This document shows, piece after piece, positions 46,641 to 56,898 of a DNA stretch of 64,000 nucleotides. Made by a program: the position numbers and the translations under genes. Position 1 is the first letter of the stretch. Each line of letters opens with the position of its first letter. The notes under the pieces are model-generated. The model ran no database searches, was not told the origin of the DNA, and saw only the letters and a program-made list of their open reading frames with translations. Origin of the DNA: Diphasiastrum complanatum (taxonomy: Eukaryota > Streptophyta > Lycopodiopsida > Lycopodiales > Lycopodiaceae); NCBI GenBank assembly GCA_029204225.1, contig CM055093.1, positions 21,235,701 to 21,299,700 of the forward strand. The letters run 5' to 3'.

Positions 46641-48920
46641 GATAAGAATGGATTAACAGATCCAGTTAGATTTCTTCAGATCTAATCTGAATCTTGTGAA
46701 GTCTATGACGAAGTTTTTCCCAAGATAAACTTAAGCTTTTTCCTATGGCCTTAATAGGCACAATACGAGATTGGTACTATAATCAAGATGAAACTGAGCG
46801 TACAGATTGGGAGACTGTTAAACAAGCCCTTATTACACGGTTCAGACCTCAAAAGTTTATGGAAGACCATTTTCTACTTTTAAATAAAATTAAAATGAGA
46901 AAGCGAGAAATGGTTCGAGATTACATTGAACGGGTAAAACGCTGCAGATCTGAGTGCAAACTTGAGCTGATTACCGAAATGCCATGATTATATGGTTTTT
47001 GTTAGGATTACCTAAAAGTATTAGACGTGAGCTGAAACGCCATAATGAATACTCAATCTTGCAAAATACTATGGATGATGCAATTCGAGAGGAGGATGAA
47101 GATTCAGACGATGAACCGAATCTCAGTATGTTGCCTTATACAGAGGACAGACCACTACGACATCCACCACTATTGCATCAACGAATGTCAACGCTACTGC
47201 AGAAATGATGCTCAATGAGTTCGAGAAACTTGGGAAGAACCAGCAGATATAGATGGAAAAGTTGTAGTCGCAATTTGATGAGAAGATCAAAGCATTGGAA
47301 GATTTTCATGGACAAGCGAACAAGGAACCTGAGAAGTTTGCAAAGACTTTTCCTACCAGAGAAAATGTTTGATGTTCTATTTGTACAGGAAATTACACAG
47401 TGAATGAGTGTCCTCAATTGAAAAAATGAATGCAAATCAGTATATGCCATTTGTGTAATTCGCCTGATCATGAGACTGCTTTTTGCAACTTCAATTTTCA
47501 GATAATTCAACAATGGTATGCCCAGGTGGGATATCGAAAATCACATTATGGAGGAAATCTGGCAACTAGACCTCGTCAATCTACTTTTGGATACCCGGAA
47601 CGATTAGCCTTACCTGCCCCAGCAAAGCGCCCCGCTCCTCCTGCCAATTTGATGGAACCAGAACCTTACAGAAGTGCCGAGCAATGGAACTATGGTAATG
47701 ATCAAGGAGGTGGATCTTCGGAACAATATGTTATTTATGTTGCCGCGCAACAAGTATCCATAAATTGGACCAGAGCACCACTTGGATGCTTTGCATGTGG
47801 AAAAAATCACAGAGTTGCAGAATGTCCAAATAAAGAAAAATTTGTATCATTATGTCGTGACTGTGGTTATGGGCATTGCTATAAGGAATGTCCAGCAAAA
47901 CCGAAGCCACCACCGGCTACAGCTCCTGTAAATTTGATAACAATCAAGCAAATACCAGTAGCTCAGAATAAACCAAGTGTACCCTTGATGGTGGTCACCA
48001 GAGCACAAAAGTAGAAAGAACCGTAGCAGATCCAGTACCTGATGATTTTATACCATTAACTGATATACCAACATCATCTAGAGTCTATCCAAATCTTCAT
48101 GCAAAAAAAAAAAAATATCAAGATATGAGGTAGTGGATTAAACATCTGCAAGAAGAAGAGAAGCTTGAAGTTGCTAGAGCAACAACCGAAGTTCATTCTT
48201 CACCATTGCAGCCACCGAAAAATTCATGTACAAATATGAATGCTCAGTTGCATCATCATGAAGAACCCTTCAAGATGACTGAATCGGAAGCACCGCAAAC
48301 AGAACTGCTAATGAATACTTTGTCTAGTAAGATCAATATTTCGTTGGGAGAGTTCCTAAAGTTGGTGCCAAAAGCAAAAGAAGTATTAGCGCAAAAGTTA
48401 ACTCAAGCTGAACCAGAAGTCCATCAGGAGCGACTTTTTTGTGCTGGATTTGAAGAATCTAATGAAGTACTCCATGTCGGAGCAGCTTGGAAAAGTGGAG
48501 AAGTGTGAGAGGATCAGTTCGTTCAATTCTCTCAGTGTGTGCACTACTGGTAACTTAGTAGGCAAACACAATAATAAAGTTAAGTTTAGAGCTAAGTGCG
48601 CGGTGATAGCGGAAGCAAGAGCAGACAATCAGACAAAGCAATTAGAAGGTTAGACAGAGAGCGAAAAGCATTGCAAATATCGACAGAACCTAAATGCAGA
48701 ACTAGACAACACTTTATTCAGATTGATTGTAATGAAATACTACTCAGTGATGCAGGTGAGCACAATACAATAGCAGGTGGAACCCGTGCTCACAAAGCTA
48801 ACTACAAACTGTAAAAGCTATGAGCTTATTATTGACGATCCATCTGAAGAAGAGAATCAATGCATGAAAGCATCTACTATGTCTGTCCCATTGGATTTGA
48901 TAATCCGTGTTCTTGATCAT
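46640..48920 (+). pseudogene. Ty3/gypsy gag remnant, plus strand, head to head with the minus copy
   Basis: A gag segment (46745-46987, RDWYYNQDETERTDWETVKQ and RFRPQKFMEDHF) is followed by MIIWFLLGLPKSIRRELKRH. An alignment-rich region 47430-48014 has two knuckles, CFACGKNHRVAEC and CRDCGYGHCYKEC. A tail (48206-48508) contains INISLGEFLKLVPKAKEVLA, matching SRVSLSLGELL in the minus copy. Homology fades by about 48920. The two copies are clearly one family, but each is broken. Confidence 0.8.
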
Positions 48921-49249
48921 TGATCAATTACATACATGTTGTATATAAGTGATCTATGTGCTATTTACATTTATGCAGATAAGTGTACAAGAGATGGCGT
49001 GGAGCCGTTGCGCCATCAGGGAGAAGATCGTGGTTGTTGTCATTGTTGAGTTGATTGCGCAGTACAGAGGATGAGCATGAAGGGGCCGAAGTCGGACTTC
49101 TCCGATATGTCGACCAGGTTGGGTCTACCCGATAGCTCGTCCAACTCCGATATGTCGGCCATCTTCTCTTGCTTGTAATAGTTGAACTGCGCGACAATGC
49201 AAGTAAATATGTAGCAATGAATGGAAGTAGATTAACTTGGGATTTAGGA

Positions 49250-50095
49250 GAGTAGAGGAGGTAAATCCAATACCCCCTCTTAATCTGGATCCGTGAATGA
49301 TTTGATCTTCAGACTAAGCAGTGCACAGAATTTGTTGTGTGCGTCAATGCTCAATGCCTTGGTGAACACATCTGCAACCATGTCCTACGTATTCGACAAT
49401 ACGTTAAGCTCACCTCTCTGTCGAGAATCTTGCCTCTGACATAGTGATATCGGATCTCAATGTGCTAGTTCCTAGAGTGAAATGTAGGATTGGCCGATAA
49501 GACAATTGCACTTTGATTATCATAGAATGTGATTGTCGAGTGTACTGGTTCAAGCTAATGTTTGCCAGTAAATTTCTCAACCAAAATGCCTCTTTAATGG
49601 AACTTGAGAAAGACATCAAATATAAAAACCTCACTCTTTAGAAGATAAGTCCAACAATATCTAATAAAGTCATAAATGCAAGTCACAAACATCTTTGCTC
49701 CTCCTTTACTCAAAGAACTAGTACAATGTAAATCCAAATGTACTAAATGAAAAGGCATCTTAGATCTTGAGCTAGATCTAGAATAAGACAACCTTTGTGA
49801 CTTTGACATTGAACAAAGCTCACCAACTTGCTTCTTTGCCTTCAAACCACTATGGTTAGAACCAACAAATCCATCAAGTTTGTAGAGCTCACCTTGTCTC
49901 TTGCCTTGAGCAATCAAGATTCCATTCCTTTTGATCAAACAAGAATCATCAACAAATTTCACTTTGAGCCCTTTTCCAACCATTTGACACACACTAAGCA
50001 CATTCTTGGTAATGGAAGGTATGAACAAAACATTCTTCAAATGAACATTCCTATTTGTAAATCTCTCTTCTTCTTGAAGCAATCACTTGAAAAAT
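49250..50095 (-). pseudogene. Copia fragment with integrase start joined to RNase H end
   Basis: Minus strand: LKNVLFIPSITKNVLSVCQM and GKRQGELYKLDGF (GAG-pre-integrase), then FHLVHLDLHCTSSLSKGGAK and VTCIYDFIRYCWTYLL (integrase start). After about 49600 comes an RNase H end (TITFYDNQSAIVLSANPTFH then HIEIRYHYVRGKI). The rest of integrase and all of RT are absent, another internally deleted copia copy. It also contains stops. Confidence 0.8.
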
Positions 50096-50119
50096 TCCCT
50101 TTTTTTGTCTTTAAGGTGT

Positions 50120-50306
50120 ATGTATGGGCGTGTATAGATGTGTATGTGTATTGTATGTTTGTGTACGTGTATGTATATATATGTGTGTGTATGTGTGTAC
50201 AAGTGTATGTGTATGTGTGTATATATATGTATGTATATGTTTATGTATCTATATGTGTATGTATATGTGTGTATTTATGTGAATATGTGTGTCTGTGTAT
50301 GTGTGC

Positions 50307-50352
<46 letters not shown>

Positions 50353-50390
50353 CTGTGTATGTCTGTGTATGCATATGTATGTATGAGTAT
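50120..50390. repeat. TG/TATG-rich simple repeat
   Basis: An imperfect tgtgtatg/tatg repeat with a pure (TG)n core near 50313-50350. The open frames running through it are artefacts of composition. Confidence 0.9.
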
Positions 50391-50674
50391 GAATGACTAA
50401 AGTAGACAATTACATCCAGACTAGTTTTAAAGTAGATTTAAAAACTATCTGCCATTACTCTTTTTCAGAATGCTTAATGGAACACCATCTCATATCCTAT
50501 AACAACTTAGAGAAATATTTATTGCACTGTCAATTTCAAATTCTTAGGGCATTACTGTCCACAAATAAGTATATATGTTGGAATGACAAAGTGGAGCCAT
50601 AGCCCACGCTCAAAGAAATCCCATAAGTAGAAGTGGGACTTTGTTCAAAGTGGATATAAGTGGTAAATATCTAA

Positions 50675-50845
50675 GTGTTTAATGTCCCCTAGTACCAGCC
50701 CCTTTGCAGGCAAGGGGGAGCACTTGGATTCGTGGCCAGCTAGGCATCCGGGGACAGAAGTGTTTAATGTCCCCTGGTACCAGCCCCTTTGCTGGCAAAG
50801 GGGAGCACTTGGATTCGTGGGTGGCTAGGCATCCGAGGACGGGAT
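50675..50845. repeat. 85-bp tandem duplication
   Basis: Two adjacent units start gtgtttaatgtcccct at 50675 and 50760. Each contains accagcccctttgc and gagcacttggattcgtgg. They differ at a handful of positions (for example aggcaaggg versus tggcaaagg). The GC content is higher than in the surroundings. The function is unknown. Confidence 0.9.
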
Positions 50846-51230
50846 CCCGGAATGCGGCTCACGGAAGGGGCAAAAGGCTCCATGATTTTGATGCAAACTC
50901 TGAACCAAAAAGGTTAAGTTGCATCATGGTGCAACCTCTGAAAATGTTAAGTTGTATCCATTGGAGGCCCACCGAATTCCTATAATATATACTTTAATAG
51001 ATGTGTCTAATCCAAATCACATAACTAAACTCATCATATCATTTATATTAGAAATGATCGAAGTGTAACCAAAGGTTTAAACAAAAAGCAGTACACTTCA
51101 AAGGAAACCTTGTTAATGAAAGTTAAGCATCAATGAGTAGTAAATTCATGATCATTTCATGTCACTTCGACTCTTCATATCCATAGTGACCGAAACAAAC
51201 AAGTAAATCATGAGAGCATTTCTTAATTAG

Positions 51231-51231
<1 letters not shown>

Positions 51232-51274
<43 letters not shown>
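51232..51274. repeat. (TG)n microsatellite
   Basis: A pure TG run of about 43 bp. Confidence 0.97.
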
Positions 51275-51277
<3 letters not shown>

Positions 51278-52544
51278 CCCGCCAATCGTCCCACATAACA
51301 AGATAACCACACTAGGTGATGCAATAGGTATACCTAGTGTGGTTATACCTAGTGCACACTTGAAACAACATAGGATGCTGAAATAAGAACCATGTGAAGA
51401 CAATCACCCCAAGGGATAAGTTTCAAATATAAGTCTCCCTATGAAAGATTTTTTCAATGACAAGTATTCCCATTCAGGAGTGTCAACAGATACTTACTTT
51501 TTCTCAAAGACCATAATATCAAGTATATCTTGAGATTTCTAAACAACATCCTAGAATTGAGATTAACAATCAGGATATGAAAATAGTTTATCCAAGCCTA
51601 CTTTCGAACTAGTCTGCAATACTTGCCAAATTTTACACCAGTCTAGAAGTAACATAACGACATGAGAAGGAAAAGTCTTATAATCATAATGTAAGCAAGT
51701 CATATGGTTATAAAACCAAGTAATTGAAACTTGTCAATGAGCTTAATTTGTCCAGTACTTGTTATAATGCCTCATGTAGTAAGGTACAAGACAATAAAAG
51801 ATAAAGTGCATACCAATGTAGAATAGTAATGTCAACCACATTTCGAACTAGTTCACAATACTAGCCAAGTTTACACCAGTCTAGCAGTGACATAACTGCT
51901 TGAGAAGCATTTTTCGAGACTTACGACCATGATGTAGGAGGCTATATGGTTAGAAAATCACATACTTGAAACTTGTCAATGAAATTACCTTGTCCAATAC
52001 ACATTATAATTACTACTATAATAAGGGAAACGATAATGAAAGACAAAGTACAAACCCATGTAAGATAGTATTGTCAATAGTAACTTTGAAACACTGAAAA
52101 CCCAATATTGTTGGTGAAATGTTACAAGGCAAATCTAGCCAAGTATGGTTACGTTTTTTAGGGGAATCCTCTCCAACACATGAGTGGTGTGTGTGTTTTT
52201 GAACCTAACAAATCTAAATAAAATTGCACATTATCACCACAATACCAAGCATACAAATCTTGAAGTAAATAAAATTCGTATAGAGTAATCACAATCAAAG
52301 ATATCATATTGATCAAACCTAACAACCAGCAAAAGATTCGAGTTGAGGAGAATATGCTCACCTGCATCCATCCACAACAACATTCATGTTAGAACATGGC
52401 CATTATTGTGGGAACTCAAGGTGTCTACACATTATTTCAGTTGTTATCCATGTCACAACAAGTAGTCATTGCCAAGTTATGTGACTCTAATTTTGTCCAT
52501 ATCATGAGTAAAAAGTCGGACATTGTTTCGGCTCTACTTAAAGT
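51275..52544. other. Intergenic AT-rich DNA with a loose repeat
   Basis: No gene was seen. Two stretches about 250 bp apart (near 51600-51790 and 51840-52030) share phrases such as tttcgaactagt, acaatact.gccaa.ttt.acaccagtctag and tgagaag. This suggests an old tandem duplication. Confidence 0.5.
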
Positions 52545-52930
52545 TGTTAGAAATCCATAAATCATAATATGGATGGACAGACTAGGATTCGAACCCCCAA
52601 GACCCTCCTCATACCGGATGAAACGCTCTACCACTGAGCTACCAGCCCAGTTTGATAGTTCTTTTTAGAGTGTGGATTGATATTCCAACACCCCATTGGG
52701 GTTCTAGCTGTCTCCTGCCCCATAACTTGGGCCACCTAACCACACCATGAACTATTAGTCTAACTTGGCTCTGATACCATGTTAAAAATCCATAAATCAT
52801 AATATGGATGGACAAACTAGGATTTGAACGTAGGACCTCCCCCATTCCAGTGGGGTGCTCTACCATTGAGCCCTGTCCATTTGTGTTCCTAGAGTGTTGT
52901 GCAAGGGGTATAGCCTTGACACTTCTAACA
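52545..52930 (-). mobile_element. TRIM-like element with tRNA-like sequence in its LTRs
   Basis: On the minus strand an LTR-like unit A (52930-52780, TGTTAGAAGT...TTTTTAACA) is followed at once by a primer-binding site TGGTATCAGAGCCA (52779-52766). After 75 more bases, including ccccaatgggg just before the second LTR, comes a second LTR-like unit B (52690-52545, TGTTGGAATA...TTTCTAACA). The 3' halves of A and B are nearly identical, but their 5' halves differ. Both contain tRNA-like D-arm and T-loop sequence. In B, box A TAGCTCAGTGG and box B GGTTCGAATCC are perfect. Upstream of A a purine tract ttgagggggag and a second, truncated primer-site-like atcagagcca (52990-53000) hint at a tandem array. 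No target duplication was found. Confidence 0.6.
52766..52779 (-). promoter_or_regulatory. Primer-binding site of the TRIM-like element
   Basis: The plus strand tggctctgatacca is TGGTATCAGAGCCA on the element strand, the initiator-Met type. It abuts LTR unit A. Confidence 0.8.
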
Positions 52931-53004
52931 CTCCCCCTCAAGGCATAGCCCTTTTTAGCTACCGCCCGCCTAGACCACACCCACAACCATGGCTCTGATA
53001 GATG

Positions 53005-54150
53005 CTTTCTTAGAAGATGCATGTCATTGGATGTAAGTGGGTATTCATGATCAAGTACAACAATGATGGATCCATCAACAAATTCAAAGCAAGACTTTGT
53101 GCCAAATGATGCTCTCAAATCAAAGGTCTTGACTATGAAGACACTTTTGCACATGTTGCAAAAATGGTAACTATAAGAATTCTCATCTCTTTTGCATGTT
53201 ATCACAATTGGAGGATGTTTCAACTTGATGTTTCTAATGCCTTCCTCAATGGTTACCTTGAGGAGGAGATCTACATGGAGCAACCTTGTGAAAGTTGGTG
53301 AAGAAGCAAAAGTTTGCCTTTTGTTCAAAAGTCTCTATGGACTAAAACAAGCACCAAGGTCTTGGTATGCAAGGCTCAACTCCTTTCTCATATCTCATCT
53401 ACGTAGATGATATCATTCTTAGTGGAAATAGTGAAAAGCTAGTTGAAGAAACTAAGTGTGCACTTGGTAGTGAATTTAAGATGCAAGATCTAGGAGTTCT
53501 TCACTACATTTAAGGCTAGAAATTGACTTTTGGAAAGATCATACTTTCATAAGTCAAAGTAGATATACTCTTTCCATGCTTAAGAAATTCCAAATGGAAA
53601 ACTATAAAATAGATACTCCAATGGAGCACATTGTAAAAGTTCCTATAAAAGACGATGAAAGATCCTTCGAGGGCATCACTCTTTATAGGAGTCTTATTGG
53701 CTCTCTTATTTGGTTAACAGTGACTAGGCCTGATCTAAATTTTTGTGTGCACAAATTAAACCAATTCATGCAAGATCTAGAGATGCATCATTAAAAATTG
53801 ACAAAGAGAATCTTGAGATATGTATCTTCTACCTTAGATTATGGATTGACCTATAAAAGAGAAGATCTAAATTTGGTTGCATTTTTAGACTCGGATTTTG
53901 CAAGAGACAGAGTGAATAGAAAATCCACAAGTGCTTACACGGTTTTCATTGGAGAGAATCTAGTTTTTTGGCTATCAAAGAAGCAAGCAACTATATCTTT
54001 GTCATCTTGTGAAGCTGAGTACAAGCTCTTACAACTACAACTAAGGAAGTTTTATGGATTGGATAGGTCTCATGTACCAATTGATACTCCAATGGATCCA
54101 AGTATCGTATTGACTAAACCTACTTGTGCTGATTCTGATAGTGAAGAATA
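53005..54150 (+). pseudogene. Copia reverse transcriptase/RNase H remnant
   Basis: Plus strand segments are [17 protein letters not shown] and LDVSNAFLNGYLEEEIYMEQ, a frameshift, then FKSLYGLKQAPRSWYARLNS. RT end motifs follow (LSMLKKFQMENYKIDTPMEH and GSLIWLTVTRPDLNF). RNase H comes last (ILRYVSSTLDYGLTYKRE, FWLSKKQATISLSSCEAEY). Stops here are mixed (TGA and TAA as well as others). The catalytic YxDD region is frameshifted (YVDDI near 53400-53415). Confidence 0.85.
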
Positions 54151-54159
54151 AGTGAGAAA

Positions 54160-55276
54160 TTAAATTGTTATTATTCGTTGATTTAATGCTAATCTAGAAA
54201 TACAACATATTGTTCCGATCTCATTTCTCTTTAAGGAAAGTAGTATGCGAATATGATGTTCCAATATTGTGAGATAACAATAGTCTAATGTGTTGTGAAA
54301 TGACCAATATCAGCTTCAGTGTCTACCACTATAAGATAATATGTAGGCTCAAAACACAAATGCCTAGCCTAAATCTCATGTATCTTGCTAGAGTATGTTG
54401 ACATCTTCACATGCTAAAGGCTTCTTGTCCAATTTTTTTAATCATCCCAACATGTGTGATGTATAGGAGGATGTTATTGTAGTCAATCCCAAAATCAGCA
54501 TACTTATGTTCCGACACATGCAAAAAGCAAAATCCTAACACATAACTTGAGCCTTGCTTAGTATTTCCTGCAACCAAGCTTTGCTTATTTGTCTCCCAAA
54601 AAGTTTGAGCTATGTACTTCATATGTAAAGATGCTAAATGGATCTTTTGGGTAGCTCTTCCATTGCACCCAACGGGGTTGGCTCAGTTGGTTAGCTTCCA
54701 ACCTTTCTTTGGTCCCAGGTTCGAGCCTCCCCTTGGAAACCAGAAGCATGAAATCTTTATCCATCTTAAAAAACCGACTTTTCCAACTCATCTCATCAAG
54801 AAACCCATTAAAAATTTTGAGCTTCACGATTAGAGTTGTGGCCAAGTGAACTATTATACTAAAGTTTGATGTTCACCAACAAGAGAAATAAGCTATTCTA
54901 GGAGACCCTTTGAGCCTTGAAGGCAATATGAACCAACTGAATGATTTTGTCAAACATGCATCTAATTAAGAATAGACTTGATGATATTATCCCGACGAGT
55001 GGCTCTTACATTCAATGAGGCCACCTAAGTCTTGTTTCCAATGTTATGATCATTTGCCCTTTTATTTTCATGATGATGATATTAGAAAGCATAAACTACA
55101 AAAATCAACTTAAATCAATAGTTGTACTTGTCAAAATCAGCTCAACTTTGCCCAACTAAGGCCATAATGTGAGATTTTGGTGAAGAAGCAAAGTCTATGT
55201 ATGGGTGAATAGTTGTGAAGCAACTATGAACATGGTGTCTTTAATAACAATAAAATGTGTAACTAAACATATCTAC
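54160..55276. other. Intergenic DNA, mostly unrecognised apart from the SINE
   Basis: AT-rich DNA outside the SINE at 54655-54780. I see no gene or repeat boundary. Confidence 0.5.
54655..54780 (+). mobile_element. tRNA-derived SINE, truncated or short
   Basis: Box A-like ttggctcagttgg and box B-like ggttcgagcc are about 40 bp apart, as in tRNA-derived SINEs. An unrelated tail (aaaccagaagcatgaaatc) follows. The exact end is not clear. Confidence 0.6.
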
Positions 55277-55284
55277 ATCTCAAC

Positions 55285-55552
55285 CTAAGGAAGCGACCCA
55301 TGCGTCCGAACGTTGTCCGAATGCGCATCCGCGTCCGCGTCCGGACGCGAACGCGCCAGGGGTGTGTCCCAGTCCCCAGACGCGTTCGTTTTTTTTTTAA
55401 AGATTTTTTTAGATTTTTTTAGTTATTAGCAAAAAAAATAAAAAATAAAAAATAAAAATTGGACGGGTCTGACCCCGCGTCCGGGGTCGGACGCGTCTAG
55501 GTCCGAATGTCGGACGCGGGTGCGGAATGTTCGGCCCGGACCCTCATGTCTG
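55285..55552. mobile_element. GC-rich MITE, 268 bp
   Basis: Flanked by a perfect 8-bp duplication atctcaac (55277-55284 and 55553-55560). The two arms are rich in gcgtccg / cggacgc and pair imperfectly around an A/T-rich centre. The right end (ggcccggaccctcatgtctg) is identical to that of the block at 79-265. The 8-bp duplication suggests a hAT-type mover. Confidence 0.85.
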
Positions 55553-55560
55553 ATCTCAAC

Positions 55561-56754
55561 TTTAATTAACAGAAGTGGAGAGTCTAAATAGGGGCTGAAT
55601 AGTCATGAAATGACTATAAACATGGGGTTTTTGACAACAATAAAGAGCAAGAGAGCAATTGAGCATGTGTGCATGCATGTATTGAACACAACATAAACTT
55701 AGTGAATGGAGTCTCAACATGTTAAAACCCACAGTATCATGCATAACAAGGAGTAAATGCTATGACATACTAGCTCACCTCATCAATGACCCACCAAGAG
55801 TTGTAGGTCACATGCATTAAGATATTTCAACGTTCCATTATTGCAATTTGTTGGCGAACGGATTGCAATTCATCAATAAATCATTTGTGTTTGAACTATT
55901 CTCAGATTGTGGTCTTTTTATTTTGCTTGTCAATGATCTAATTAGTATTCAAATGTTCACCTAGTGTACTATGTAATAGATCACGTATAAATCACAAATT
56001 TCAATGTTAAGTGGAAGTTGGAACATGGAATCTACTATCTAGTTTGTGATGTTGAATGGTGGCCATTCAACATCGTCATGTGCACTTGTGATTTGTGAAC
56101 AATAATTTAATTTAAGGCTTTGGCTATCTAAAAGCAACAATAGATTTTAAAATGTATGTATTCAATAACAATCTAGCATCTATAAGAATAAAAACATTGT
56201 AGACATACATAAAACAATAGATATTTTTTAGCCTTGTATCTATAGAGATTGCAAAAAAAAAGAATTTTTGCGCACTCTTTCCAATTCTTTTAAAATGGAC
56301 CTAAAAAGTTCAATTTGAACCACGTGGAAACACTAAGCATAGAGACTTGGCCATAATGAAGGCTCACACTAAGAGCAAAGCCAAACAATCAAGCGTTCAA
56401 TTCCTTATCAAAATGTAAGGAAAACAGCAATCATCCCATAAGCTTGCAGCTAAACTACCGCCTAAAGAAGAGGATTGGTGGGGAAGAAAAGCACCAAACA
56501 TGGAAAGAATCAGCACCGAAATTCTAACCCGATGTATGCCAGATTGTTTCAATCTAAAGGTATAAGAATCATATATGTTTAGTAGGCAATATAAACAAAA
56601 CTTTCCTTCACAAAAAGCTTGCAATAATTTACTAGGCTTAAGTTACACTTGCAAATTTCAACTTCTTTTATGTAAATAATCATATTTACTAACATACCAA
56701 CAAATGATGTTGTGAAGACTTGGAAATAGAAAACAAACACATGTCATGACCAGT
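55561..56754. other. DNA downstream of the MSRB gene
   Basis: AT-rich DNA with no recognised gene. Downstream of the stop codon the MSRB 3' UTR should lie in about 56500-56754, but I see no definite polyadenylation signal. Confidence 0.45.
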
Positions 56755-56898
56755 CTAACTCTTGAATTTCAACGAAATACTATTCACACAATGTCGCTCA
56801 TCTGTAGGAGTACGGAATCCTTCACCCTTGAAAACATGCCCAAGATGTCCACCACAAGCTGCACATGTTATCTCAATTCTACGTCCATCAGCATCAGC
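56755..56898 (-). CDS. MSRB: MSRB exon 3
   Basis: 144 bp encoding [20 protein letters not shown] then [19 protein letters not shown] and SISLKFKS, ending TAG. It carries the second CxxC pair and the catalytic Cys. Confidence 0.93.
   Translation of the reverse strand, partial: ADADGRRIEITCAACGGHLGHVFKGEGFRTPTDERHCVNSISLKFKS

Noticed and set aside
49828-50400. 190-residue plus-strand open frame
   Set aside because: It is the shadow of a copia fragment on the other strand plus a TG-rich simple repeat giving Cys/Val/Tyr strings.
52545-52640. A functional tRNA gene on the minus strand (perfect box A and box B)
   Set aside because: The acceptor arms do not pair in this copy and the segment lies inside an LTR-like repeat with a second diverged copy nearby, so a tRNA-derived repeat is more likely.
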